NCBI GenBank assembly: GCA_037190485.1
Contig: JBBCJB010000022.1
Span: 52,124 to 116,123, forward strand
Reading direction: 5' to 3'
From: Parapedobacter sp037190485
GTDB lineage: Bacteria > Bacteroidota > Bacteroidia > Sphingobacteriales > Sphingobacteriaceae
DNA: 64,000 nucleotides
Below the pieces are notes generated by a model. It saw nothing but the letters and a program-made list of their open reading frames with translations. It had not been told where the DNA came from and ran no database searches. Positions 17,787 through 25,180 of this stretch are shown piece by piece; the stretch's first letter is position 1, and every line of letters begins with the position of its first letter. A program made the position numbers and the translations under genes.

Positions 17787-19130
17787 ATGAAATTAAGATA
17801 CATATTTTTGCCGATTGCGTGCCTGATCTGGGGCTGCGGGCATTACCTCGACAAACTTTCTAGCAGCACCCTGACCATCCCGGCTACACTGGCCGACTGT
17901 GAGGCCCTGCTCAATGACTACACCCGCATGAATGCGAATTATCCATCCGACGGGGAGGCCTCCGCCGATGATTACCTCCTCCCCGTTGCCGGATGGGAGG
18001 CGCTCACCGTTATCGAGCGCTCGATCCATACCTGGCAGGCGGATGCGTACCCGGATTTCCGGCAATGGCTGAACCCTTACCAGGTAATCTACAATGCGAA
18101 CCTGGTGCTGGAAACGCTGGGCAAACTCCCACCGGATACCGAAGAAACCGACCGGCATGATGCCGCCAAGGGGGCTGCGCTGTTTTTCCGCGCTTACGCG
18201 TATTACGGACTTGCCCAGCTCTTTGCCCCGGCTTACCGGCTCGATGGCGATAACGGGCTCCCGTCACTTCCCCTGCGGCTCGGCCCCGATCTGGATGCCC
18301 CGGCACCGCAGGTGAGCGTGGAAACGTTGTACCGACAGATCCTGGATGACCTGACGTCGGCATCGCTATTGCTTCCGCCCACACGGATGTTGCCTACGTT
18401 ACCCACCGTAAGCGCGTCGCATGCCATGCTGGCCCGCGTGCTCCTTACCATGGGCAGATACCCCGAGGCGGCCGTCTCTGCTACCGAGGCGCTGGCAGGC
18501 CACGACGGGTTACTGGATTTCACGGTCATAGACCCGTCGGCCGATCCACCGTTCCACCGTTTCAACGCCGAAGTGATTTTCCATAGCACGATACAATACA
18601 ATGGCCAGCTTTCGCCTTATGCCGCAGTCGTGCCGCCCGGCCTGTTTGCGGAATATACGGAAAACGACCTTCGCGGAAACCTGTACTTCACGACCGGCTG
18701 GGACGGCTCGGTGGTATTCCGGGGCAACTACGACGGTGTCTTCGGCTCCACGCTCTTCAATGGGCTTACCACAGCCGAACTTTACCTGATACGGGCCGAA
18801 TGCCGCATCCGGGCAGGGGAAACGGACGCGGCCCTCGAGGATATGCATACGTTGCTGGCCAGGCGCATCACCGGTTACACCACCCCGGTCGGTCTGGATC
18901 GTGACGGGGCGCTCGGGCTCGTACTCCGGGAGCGTCGGAAAGAACTCGTGTTCCGCGGATTGCGCTGGCCGGACCTGCGGCGCCTGAACCAGCATCCCGT
19001 AACCGCAGTCACACTGGAACGTATATTGGGTGATGACCGCCATACCCTGCCTCCGGGCGACCCGCGCTATACGCTGCTTCCGCCGCTGGAGGTGATCCAG
19101 ACCAGTCCTTACTTAAAAATAACACGTTGA
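17787..19130 (+). CDS. SusD/RagB family lipoprotein
   Basis: This is the surface-binding partner of the SusC at 14626. The start at 17787, 17 bases after the SusC stop, gives MKLRYIFLPIACLIWGC, a lipoprotein signal with Cys at residue 17; upstream in-frame codons overlap SusC and were rejected. SusD hallmarks are the N-terminal LADCEALLNDYTRM block, KGAALFFRAYAYYGLAQLFA near residue 135 and the C-terminal VLRERRKELVFRGLRWPDLR followed by RLNQHP. It is 447 residues long, typical of the shorter SusD class paired with TlpA-type thioredoxins rather than with hydrolases. Confidence 0.92.
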   Translation: MKLRYIFLPIACLIWGCGHYLDKLSSSTLTIPATLADCEALLNDYTRMNANYPSDGEASADDYLLPVAGWEALTVIERSIHTWQADAYPDFRQWLNPYQVIYNANLVLETLGKLPPDTEETDRHDAAKGAALFFRAYAYYGLAQLFAPAYRLDGDNGLPSLPLRLGPDLDAPAPQVSVETLYRQILDDLTSASLLLPPTRMLPTLPTVSASHAMLARVLLTMGRYPEAAVSATEALAGHDGLLDFTVIDPSADPPFHRFNAEVIFHSTIQYNGQLSPYAAVVPPGLFAEYTENDLRGNLYFTTGWDGSVVFRGNYDGVFGSTLFNGLTTAELYLIRAECRIRAGETDAALEDMHTLLARRITGYTTPVGLDRDGALGLVLRERRKELVFRGLRWPDLRRLNQHPVTAVTLERILGDDRHTLPPGDPRYTLLPPLEVIQTSPYLKITR

Positions 19131-19131
19131 C

Positions 19132-20475
19132 ATGAACATCAAGACGACAATGATTCGGATCGCGGCTAACACACTGGGCATCATCCTGATCTGCGGCATG
19201 GTATCCGCGCAAACGGATCCGAATCATTTGGCCGACGGCCCTGCGCTGGGCATCGGTGAAAAAGTGCCCGATTTCACCTTGGACAAGGTGCTGGACCGCG
19301 GCACCATCTCCCGCGGAACGATCGGAGGATTGGGCAAAGACCTGGTCATCGTAGATTTCTGGGCCACCAACTGCACCGGTTGCATCAAATCTTTCCCCAA
19401 GCTCGATTCGTTGCAGAAGCGGTTCGGAACCGACGTCCGGTTCCTGCTCAGCACGTTCGAGCCCGAGGCACAGGTACGCACCTTCATGGAGCGCAACCCC
19501 ATCGGGAAACGGGTGCAGCTCATGTCGGTGGTGGAAGACACCGTATTGGGCGCCCGCTTCCCACACCGCTCCATTCCACATGTGGTCTGGATATACAAGG
19601 GCGTTGTTATCGGTCTTACCGGTACCGAATACATCAACGCCCGGAACATCCAGGACGTACTTGAGGGAAAGCCCGTTGAATGGCCGGCTAAAAGCGAAGT
19701 GATTGCCTTTGACTATGACAAGCCGCTCCTGCGGCTCGCATCCAACCAGCAGTTTACGCAAAACAAACTGCGATATTCGGCCCTGATGGGCTATCAGGAT
19801 GGCCTTAAGGGGATGCATGGCATCGCCATCGATACGACACAGGGTACGCGCCGTGGTTACTTCATCAACCAGCCTGTGCTGAATGCGTATTTCCTGCTGC
19901 ACGTAAAGACCATGGATATCTTCAGTCTTAACAGGCCACATGTTTTCATCACCCCCAACCAGCTGATTGCCGAAGGCGTGGATCTGCATCGGATCTGGTA
20001 CGATCGGGAGGTGTCCGGCTACCATGCCGCCTGGCAACGGGAACATAGCCTGACGATGGAGGTTATGCTGCCCGACAGTAACCAGACGGATACCGCCATT
20101 TACCGGTTCATGATCGTCGAACTGGATCGTTTGCTGGGTTTCAGGACCGGATTCGAACGGCACTTGGTTGATTGTTGGGTGCTGAAGCGGATCGATGGAT
20201 CATCCCATGTGCCCAAGACGACCGCGGCGCAGGATGCAGCCCTAAGGAACATGCTGGGCAAACAGCAAGGAACAGACCAGCTGATTGAGAAGCTGAACCA
20301 ACGGCGGGGGAATCCGCCGGTATTCGACGAATCGGGCTACGATGGCGAACTGGAAATGCCCGAAATCGATCAAACCGATATCGCAGGCCTGAACAAACGG
20401 TTACGGCGGTTCGGGTTGGGGTTTGTCATTGAAAAGCGGGAGGTGGACTTCTTTGCCATCCGGAAGGAACATTGA
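19132..20475 (+). CDS. Exported TlpA-like thioredoxin-fold protein with C-terminal extension
   Basis: The protein has a signal peptide (to SAQ, residue 27) and a thioredoxin/AhpC-TSA-like domain: VPDFTLDKVL, IVDFWATNCTGC with Cys81 and Cys84, and a cis-proline in RSIPHVVWI. About 270 further residues follow that resemble extensions seen on Bacteroidota TlpA proteins in SusCD operons (redox-inactive DUF3738-like part is possible but not certain). It starts one base after the SusD stop. It likely works in the periplasm or outer envelope as a disulfide reductase for the ligand or transporter of this operon (inference). A second SusCD-TlpA set lies at 29743-36214. Confidence 0.85.
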   Translation: MNIKTTMIRIAANTLGIILICGMVSAQTDPNHLADGPALGIGEKVPDFTLDKVLDRGTISRGTIGGLGKDLVIVDFWATNCTGCIKSFPKLDSLQKRFGTDVRFLLSTFEPEAQVRTFMERNPIGKRVQLMSVVEDTVLGARFPHRSIPHVVWIYKGVVIGLTGTEYINARNIQDVLEGKPVEWPAKSEVIAFDYDKPLLRLASNQQFTQNKLRYSALMGYQDGLKGMHGIAIDTTQGTRRGYFINQPVLNAYFLLHVKTMDIFSLNRPHVFITPNQLIAEGVDLHRIWYDREVSGYHAAWQREHSLTMEVMLPDSNQTDTAIYRFMIVELDRLLGFRTGFERHLVDCWVLKRIDGSSHVPKTTAAQDAALRNMLGKQQGTDQLIEKLNQRRGNPPVFDESGYDGELEMPEIDQTDIAGLNKRLRRFGLGFVIEKREVDFFAIRKEH

Positions 20476-20482
20476 ACATGAA

Positions 20483-20514
20483 AAAGGCTGGCTGCGAAAC
20501 GCAGGCCAGCCTTT
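20483..20514. terminator. Bidirectional intrinsic terminator
   Basis: AAAGGCTGGCTGCG at 20483-20496 pairs with CGCAGGCCAGCCTTT at 20500-20514 around a three-base loop, with one bulged G. A-rich and T-rich arms flank the stem on both sides. It lies just between the end of the TlpA gene (+) and the end of the small peptide gene (-), so it can serve both converging transcripts. Confidence 0.8.
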
Positions 20515-20535
20515 GCCCAAAGCCATCCTCGACGG

Positions 20536-20748
20536 TTAGTCTTTTAACCGGACATTGGCGCTTGGCGTTTGTGTGACCACGGCGATGAGCATTTCGCTGA
20601 TCAGCGCAGGGGTGATCGTTGGCGTTCCGCTTCCGCTTGCTTGGATCGCGCATAATGCGGAGCCTTCGTCACACGACGGATCCCCGGGTAGCTGGGTGTA
20701 GTTGCCCGGCGTGGTTGGGTTTCCGCTGTTGTAATTAAACCATGGCAT
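20536..20748 (-). CDS. Small Bacteroidota peptide gene, unknown function
   Basis: This encodes a 70-residue protein with no signal peptide and no transmembrane segment. It has two cysteines (in DPSCDEGSALCAIQA), a Pro/Thr/Gly-rich first half and the ending SANVRLKD. The start is supported by an unusually strong Shine-Dalgarno sequence (AAAGGAGG, nine bases before ATG), rare in Bacteroidota. From memory, similar small proteins with a CAIQA-like core and an NVRLK end occur in Sphingobacteriaceae, often near regulators; I cannot check this here. It lies downstream of a Crp-like regulator gene and behind a 140-base intergenic region with repeats that could be an operator. The function is not known. 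Confidence 0.7.
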   Translation of the reverse strand: MPWFNYNSGNPTTPGNYTQLPGDPSCDEGSALCAIQASGSGTPTITPALISEMLIAVVTQTPSANVRLKD

Positions 20749-20825
20749 ACCTTTATACCTCCTTTCTTTTTAAGCATTTTTGACGCCGGATCATCCCGGT
20801 TTCAATAAGGCTAAGGTAGGGGGTG

Positions 20826-20877
20826 TTTGGCCCCTGGATCAGCCCATTTGGCCCCTTTTTACAGGGCCATATGGTCC
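20826..20877. promoter_or_regulatory. Candidate operator between Crp-like gene and small peptide gene
   Basis: TTTGGCCCCT occurs twice as a direct repeat (20826-20835 and 20847-20856), exactly 21 bp apart, which is two helical turns. A near-palindrome GGGCCATATGGTCC follows at 20864-20877. A weak minus-strand TACCTTAG box lies nearer the peptide gene. The position upstream of the peptide start fits a regulator binding site; which protein binds is unknown. Confidence 0.4.
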
Positions 20878-20887
20878 ATTCCCGGGA

Positions 20888-21529
20888 TCAGTGGTTATTG
20901 CCTCCAAGGCTTTTCTGTTCTTTTTTCAGACAACGCTTGAACTGCGTTGCCGAAACCTTGATGTGCATGGCCTGTACGTGCTGGGGCAGTCGCAATAGGA
21001 GGGATCGGTGCTTTTCCCTGAACAGCCGGAAACGCTGTTCGGTGGGCATGCCCAAAAAGCGGCCCAGCTCGTTGAGCGCGCGTTCATGTTCCCGGCTTAG
21101 GGATTCGATGGCGGTATTCAGCATTTCATGACGTCGCATCAGCTGCCGCAATGTAGGGTAGGGGACGGCGAGCAAACCGCCCGGTTCAAGCGCCTGCAAG
21201 CTAGCCGAACGGTATTCGCCATGAAGCAGGCTGTCTCCCTGAAAAATCAATTCATGTGGCCGGTGGATACATGCGCCTTGGTCCTCGCCGGTGTCGGCAT
21301 AATGGAAATAACTATGGCTAAGTGCATGCTCGAATAGGTACGCCTGTCCGGCTTCGAAAGGACCGGCCAGCTCGAAATGCTCGTATTTGGTCACTTCATA
21401 TCTTTTGCTGGCCTGCGCGAAACCCATGGTCACCGGGTGTTCCGGTGCATAGTCCAACCCCAGGCCCGGCCACAGGTAGCGGCTCAGGAGTTGCGTTTTC
21501 AGGACTAGGTCGTCGGCCAGGCGTTTCAT
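20888..21529 (-). CDS. Crp/Fnr-family-like transcriptional regulator
   Basis: The 213-residue protein has the size and layout of Crp-family regulators: an N-terminal beta-roll-like region (YEHFELAGPFEAGQAYLFEH, then ELIFQGDSLLHGEYRSASLQ) followed by a long helix (LMRRHEMLNTAIESLSREHE) and a C-terminal part that should bind DNA. The canonical phosphate-binding cassette of cAMP receptors is not visible, so the effector is probably not cAMP. The recognition helix region (RLPQHVQAMHIKVSATQFKR) is atypical. It is the last gene of the operon that starts at 24211 and is followed by the small peptide gene. Confidence 0.65.
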   Translation of the reverse strand: MKRLADDLVLKTQLLSRYLWPGLGLDYAPEHPVTMGFAQASKRYEVTKYEHFELAGPFEAGQAYLFEHALSHSYFHYADTGEDQGACIHRPHELIFQGDSLLHGEYRSASLQALEPGGLLAVPYPTLRQLMRRHEMLNTAIESLSREHERALNELGRFLGMPTEQRFRLFREKHRSLLLRLPQHVQAMHIKVSATQFKRCLKKEQKSLGGNNH

Positions 21530-21550
21530 CCCAGTTCATTCGGGGCAGTA

Positions 21551-22222
21551 TCAATCCAAGCGATGGAGGATGCCGCATTCATAGCCTTCCGCGATCAATT
21601 CCTTGCGGTCTCGACAGCCGAATTTGTCGCGCATCTTGATGATGTGGTCGCGAACGGTACTGACTTCGATAAACAGCGACACAGCGATTTCCTTGTCAGC
21701 ATAGCCAAACGCCAAAAGCTTCAGTATTTCGAGCTGCCTGGGCGTAATCGTTTCGGGTCCGGGTGCTATCCATCCCTTCTGCGCATCCTTCACCATGGCC
21801 AGCGTGATGAATCCGTTCACGTGATAGCCGGAGTCGGCCACCTGATAGATGGCCTCCAGCAACTCTTCGGCGGTACAGCTTTTATTTATGAACCCCCTGG
21901 CCCCCGCATACAGGAAGTCCTTTGCCGTCTTCCGGTTGTTTACCATCGTATGTACGAGTACGCGGATAGCGGGATGGTTTTCAGCCAGCCATTTGGTGGC
22001 ACCGAATCCGGTTCCGTTCGGCATGCGGACGTCCATGATCACCAGGGTAGGTTGCCGTTCGCATGCCGCCATTTTCTCCTGTAGGTCTTTGCCGTCACGC
22101 GCAAGGAAAACCACCTTGAGGCGTTCACTTCCCCGTTCCAGGGCGTCGGCGGTATATTCGGTTATCCCTACGTGGTTATCCACGATTGCCAGGAAAATAT
22201 CGGGTTGTGTTTGGGTTGTCAT
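21551..22222 (-). CDS. NarL/LuxR-type response regulator
   Basis: The protein has an N-terminal receiver domain with the phospho-accepting Asp64 in VIMDVRMPNG and a C-terminal LuxR-type HTH (ITPRQLEILKLLAFGYADKE, about residues 155-215). It overlaps the histidine kinase gene by four bases, so the pair is translationally coupled. It probably controls this operon and perhaps the divergent gene at 24351 through the palindrome at 24267-24288 (inference). Its conserved early acidic pair is replaced by VDN, a partial change seen in some NarL-type receivers. Confidence 0.92.
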   Translation of the reverse strand: MTTQTQPDIFLAIVDNHVGITEYTADALERGSERLKVVFLARDGKDLQEKMAACERQPTLVIMDVRMPNGTGFGATKWLAENHPAIRVLVHTMVNNRKTAKDFLYAGARGFINKSCTAEELLEAIYQVADSGYHVNGFITLAMVKDAQKGWIAPGPETITPRQLEILKLLAFGYADKEIAVSLFIEVSTVRDHIIKMRDKFGCRDRKELIAEGYECGILHRLD

Positions 22223-23040
22223 TGTCGCATACCTTTGGAGAAGTCGTTGGTCGGTAATCGCTCCTGGGGCAGGTTGATGTGGATGGCCGTCCCTGCCCCC
22301 GGCGCGCTGTCGATGGTCAACAGTGCGCCGACATCTTCGGCACGCAGCCGGATGATGTCCAAGCCCCTTGAAAGCGGATCACGGGCCAGCGAAGGATCGA
22401 ACCCAACGCCGTCGTCATGGATGACGATTTCCAGCGCAAAACGCCGGTGCTTCCGGAGCAGCACGGTGATCTCGGATGCGTCGGCGTGTTTGACGGCGTT
22501 GGCCAACACTTCCTGCACGATGCGGAACAGCTTGAGTGCCGCATCCTCGTCCAGCTGTTCGGCGACACCATCTTCCGTATGGCATCGGATATTGAGGCCG
22601 TTATCGCTCAGCCGCTCCGCTTCGAGCGTGATGGCGTAACGGAGCCCCATGCCGATGATCCGCTTGCCATCGAGCAATATTCCTACATTACGTGACTTTT
22701 CAATGGTTTCAAGCGTAACCTCCCGGGCATTTATCACCAGCGAAAGGGAGTGGATCCCATCTCGACGATGGATATTGATGAAATCGCCCAGCATTTTACC
22801 GACATAAGCCAGCTGGTTCTGGAAATCATCGTGCAGTGCATCAGATATATGTCTCGTTGTCCGTTCGGATTCTGCCAACCGGCCTTCCTTTTCGCGGGCT
22901 ATGCCGAGCAAACGGACACGGTTGAATAATATGGCCAATAGACATACTGCTGCCCAGAACAACACGAAAACCGCGATGAGGATGGCGATGAGCCATATCA
23001 ATTGGTCTTTGCGTACCTGCACATAATCGAATGTATCCAT
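22219..23040 (-). CDS. NarX-type sensor histidine kinase with one membrane anchor
   Basis: A single N-terminal transmembrane helix (LIWLIAILIAVFVLFWAAVC, residues about 14-38) is followed by a HisKA_3 dimerisation domain. His70 in ISDALHDDFQNQLAYV is the phosphorylation site. A HATPase domain with the N-box EVLANAVKHA and the G-box DDGVGFDP completes the kinase. It has no separate sensor domain, so it probably senses through the membrane or through the adjacent membrane protein, whose gene overlaps it by 43 bases. It is partner to the regulator at 21551. Confidence 0.92.
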   Translation of the reverse strand: MDTFDYVQVRKDQLIWLIAILIAVFVLFWAAVCLLAILFNRVRLLGIAREKEGRLAESERTTRHISDALHDDFQNQLAYVGKMLGDFINIHRRDGIHSLSLVINAREVTLETIEKSRNVGILLDGKRIIGMGLRYAITLEAERLSDNGLNIRCHTEDGVAEQLDEDAALKLFRIVQEVLANAVKHADASEITVLLRKHRRFALEIVIHDDGVGFDPSLARDPLSRGLDIIRLRAEDVGALLTIDSAPGAGTAIHINLPQERLPTNDFSKGMRQ

Positions 23041-23648
23041 AAGCCGTAATTGATAAGAATAATGATAACCATGATGATCGCGTAGAGCGTGTAGTCGCCG
23101 ACCTTCAATTCATTGTCAAGGAGCAAGTCGGCGGTAAGGCCCACGATGAAGGTGCCGCAATAAAAGAAGGCCGTAGAGCCCATCCACACCGCCGGCGCAT
23201 GACGGTACAGTGGTGTCGGTTCCGGCGGTGCCCTGAACAGCAGGGCCACGTAGTAGACGAAAGCCGCGATAAACGACACGTTGAATAGCAGGATGGAATA
23301 ATAACTATGGCCACCAAGCCCCACCGTATAGTGTTCCCACATGTAGGTGGTCAGGAACAGGCCCATCCAACTGTACCATAGGATGGGCCTGGCGCCATAT
23401 GGCCTGAGCAAGCGGAAAATGAAATAGCTGATGAACGTACCCTCAACGGGGAGGTAGAGATTATACCACCACTGGTTGGATTTCTCCGTGGTCAGGCCGA
23501 GATAGAAGCCGACGGTTTCGGTAAAGACCACGACGATCAGATACCATTTGAATAACACCCAGTGCCGTTCACTTTCGTGAAATAGGTAGCGCCAGGCCAC
23601 GATCAAACAAACCAGTTGGATAGAGATATTGAGGATAGCGGTAATCAT
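22998..23648 (-). CDS. Polytopic membrane protein, probable sensor partner of the histidine kinase
   Basis: This 216-residue protein has about six to seven hydrophobic segments (ILNISIQLVCLIVAWRYLF, VLFKWYLIVVVFTETVGFYL, ILLFNVSFIAAFVYYVALLF, YTLYAIIMVIIILINYGLWI). No catalytic motif is visible. Its 3' end overlaps the kinase gene and its 5' end lies five bases after the upstream lipoprotein gene. The tight overlap with a kinase that lacks its own sensor domain suggests it supplies sensing (inference). Confidence 0.8.
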   Translation of the reverse strand: MITAILNISIQLVCLIVAWRYLFHESERHWVLFKWYLIVVVFTETVGFYLGLTTEKSNQWWYNLYLPVEGTFISYFIFRLLRPYGARPILWYSWMGLFLTTYMWEHYTVGLGGHSYYSILLFNVSFIAAFVYYVALLFRAPPEPTPLYRHAPAVWMGSTAFFYCGTFIVGLTADLLLDNELKVGDYTLYAIIMVIIILINYGLWIHSIMCRYAKTN

Positions 23649-23653
23649 ATCAT

Positions 23654-24211
23654 TTAATTTCGGCCTAGCAAGGTGGGATTATCCTGGCAATCCGGATAAC
23701 ATACATTACCCCGATTCCGAACGCGGGATGTGACGATGAAGCCAGCCTGTCGCTCGCGACTCCCTTGGATGGATGAGTCGAAGTAATCGCGGTGGTAATG
23801 TTGGCCGTTGGCCATGCTGTCCCGTGTGGATACGAGTAGTAACGTATTGTACCCCCAGTAGCGCTCGGGTGGGATGTAAGTCCCTTCGGGCGCATCGGTG
23901 TAATCACTGTCGTATGTAGACAGATAGAAACGGATGCCGTCTCCACCTTCATCCTCGATCTGATCGACCAATAACCGCAGCATTTCGATCGGGAACCAGA
24001 TTGCTCGCGAATCGGGTAGCAACTGGCCGTCGCGCTCCACGAAACCGGCCTTCGGGGCGTAGTTGGCCACCATGCGATAGGCCTCGTCAAGGGGTACAAT
24101 TACGGAGTCCGGTACTGCAAAGGAGGATGCTGTCATGTTTTTTTCGGTTTTGGGCTGATCGCAGGCGATAATTTGGCCCAGTAAGATGAAGTAAAGTAAG
24201 TAATTTTTCAT
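23654..24211 (-). CDS. Lipoprotein of unknown function, first gene of the two-component operon
   Basis: The start at 24211 gives MKNYLLYFILLGQIIACDQ with a lipobox ending in Cys17; 39 extra codons upstream would run through the divergent promoter and operator, so the longer frame was rejected. The mature part of about 170 residues shows AYRMVANYAPKAGF, FPIEMLRLLVDQIEDEGGDG and GIRFYLSTYDSDY. The pattern is typical of small Bacteroidota lipoproteins of unknown function. It heads the operon running to the Crp-like gene and may be the extracytoplasmic input of the signalling system (inference). Confidence 0.75.
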   Translation of the reverse strand: MKNYLLYFILLGQIIACDQPKTEKNMTASSFAVPDSVIVPLDEAYRMVANYAPKAGFVERDGQLLPDSRAIWFPIEMLRLLVDQIEDEGGDGIRFYLSTYDSDYTDAPEGTYIPPERYWGYNTLLLVSTRDSMANGQHYHRDYFDSSIQGSRERQAGFIVTSRVRNRGNVCYPDCQDNPTLLGRN

Positions 24212-24266
24212 GATATTATGATTTTTTTTTGTTTGCCGTAAAATTAAGGGGTATTTCCGTGCCGGT

Positions 24267-24316
24267 AAACCCTCATTAGTGAGGGTTTTATACCCTGCAC
24301 GGTATGTGTAATTTTG
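24267..24316. promoter_or_regulatory. Palindromic operator with divergent promoters
   Basis: AAACCCTCA (24267-24275) and TGAGGGTTT (24280-24288) form a perfect 9-bp inverted repeat with a four-base centre. Rightwards, the T-run at the end of the right arm is followed after 19 bases by TAATTTTG (24309-24316), a good Bacteroidota promoter for the gene at 24351. Leftwards, the mirror T-run is followed after about 20 bases by TAATTTTA on the minus strand, a weaker promoter for the gene starting at 24211. The dyad therefore covers both upstream boxes. Confidence 0.7.
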
Positions 24317-24350
24317 TATATGCATCATTTACTACGAAAAAACATCAATT

Positions 24351-24770
24351 ATGGAAGAAAACGTCTACAAAATCCTTGCGCATGCCGAAGGAATCCATCA
24401 ACTCATGGAAGAACTCGTCGCCCAACAAAGGGATTGCCGTAAATGCTGCCGCGCGGTGGAGTTGCCACCGAAGTTGGCGGATGCGACTTTGACCTCCGCC
24501 GAAGCGCCCACCACCCAACCCGAGGGACCCAGGCTTATTTCTAAACCCGATCCGATGGCGGGGCAATTGGATATGGTCATCTCGATTGCCCTTGTTGCCG
24601 CCAAATTGCTTCGGAGCGAAAGGCAGGTGCGGCGCTACCGCGAAGCGGGTAAACTTACTTTCGTGCAAGACGACGGCGAAGGCCGTTCGGGATTTTGGCT
24701 ATCGGAGGTACGGCGGCTGTATTTTGATTTTTATGGGAAGTGGCCAAGATCGGATGGCGAGGGGCAATAA
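24351..24770 (+). CDS. Small helix-turn-helix protein of the excisionase/MerR-like type
   Basis: A coiled, charged N-terminus (YKILAHAEGIHQLMEELVAQ) is followed by a Pro/Ala-rich linker and a C-terminal HTH_17-like block (LLRSERQVRRYREAGKLTFV, then SGFWLSEVRRLYFDFYGKWP). The layout of 139 residues matches small DNA-binding proteins common in Bacteroidota mobile regions. Two cysteines occur close together (CRKCC). It is transcribed divergently from the two-component operon through a shared operator and may itself bind there. No partner gene follows. Confidence 0.7.
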   Translation: MEENVYKILAHAEGIHQLMEELVAQQRDCRKCCRAVELPPKLADATLTSAEAPTTQPEGPRLISKPDPMAGQLDMVISIALVAAKLLRSERQVRRYREAGKLTFVQDDGEGRSGFWLSEVRRLYFDFYGKWPRSDGEGQ

Positions 24771-24779
24771 CGGGTAATC

Positions 24780-25174
24780 GATGATGACGGCTCAAGAATA
24801 AGCATGAACCACCCTAGTGCACGAAGTTAGTCGTGCTATCTTGAAAAGTTTTGTGGTTACTACCATAAAAACGTTGGTTTTTTTGCTAAGTTTATAGACG
24901 TAACCATAAAAATGGTTTGTCTGATTGGCAGCTTTACCCGGAGGGTAGGTATGTGGAAATCCCCAGCAGTATTTCGAAGAAAACGCAGGTAAATATGGCT
25001 TTTAAGGTCTTTCATGGACGATATTGAAGACGCACTCCTGTACTACATCGCCTTGCATCACTGATTGGACTGCGTTGTCAGCCGTGACATAGGTTTCCAA
25101 AAATCAGCGCTGCCTGCCTTACCTGTCATTTCCCCTGAAACCTTTATCGAGATGATGACGGCTCGAAAATTAGC
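24780..25174. repeat. Imperfect 24-bp direct repeat flanking a toxin-gene remnant
   Basis: GATGATGACGGCTCAAGAAT at 24780 recurs as GATGATGACGGCTCGAAAAT at 25151, and the match continues for four more bases with one change. The repeats are 371 bp apart and bracket the broken PIN-domain gene. Apart from that remnant (25014-25180) no gene was seen between 24771 and 25179. Confidence 0.65.
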
Positions 25175-25180
25175 ACGCGC
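25014..25180 (+). pseudogene. PIN-domain (VapC-type) toxin remnant with in-frame stop
   Basis: Read from ATG at 25014 the frame gives MDDIEDALLYYIALHH, then TGA at 25062-25064, then LDCVVSRDIGFQKSALPALP and VISPETFIEMM. The order of acidic patch (DDIEDALLYY), CVVSRD and a final PVISPETFI strand-helix is the usual C-terminal half of PIN-domain RNases. The N-terminal half with its first catalytic Asp is missing and no antitoxin gene was recognised upstream. It is most likely a dead toxin gene. Readthrough of TGA is not supported by anything visible. Confidence 0.7.

Noticed and set aside
18510..20163. Long minus-strand frames opposite the SusD and TlpA genes (177 and 384 codons)
   Set aside because: They are antisense to genes with clear family motifs and reflect GC-rich codon bias.
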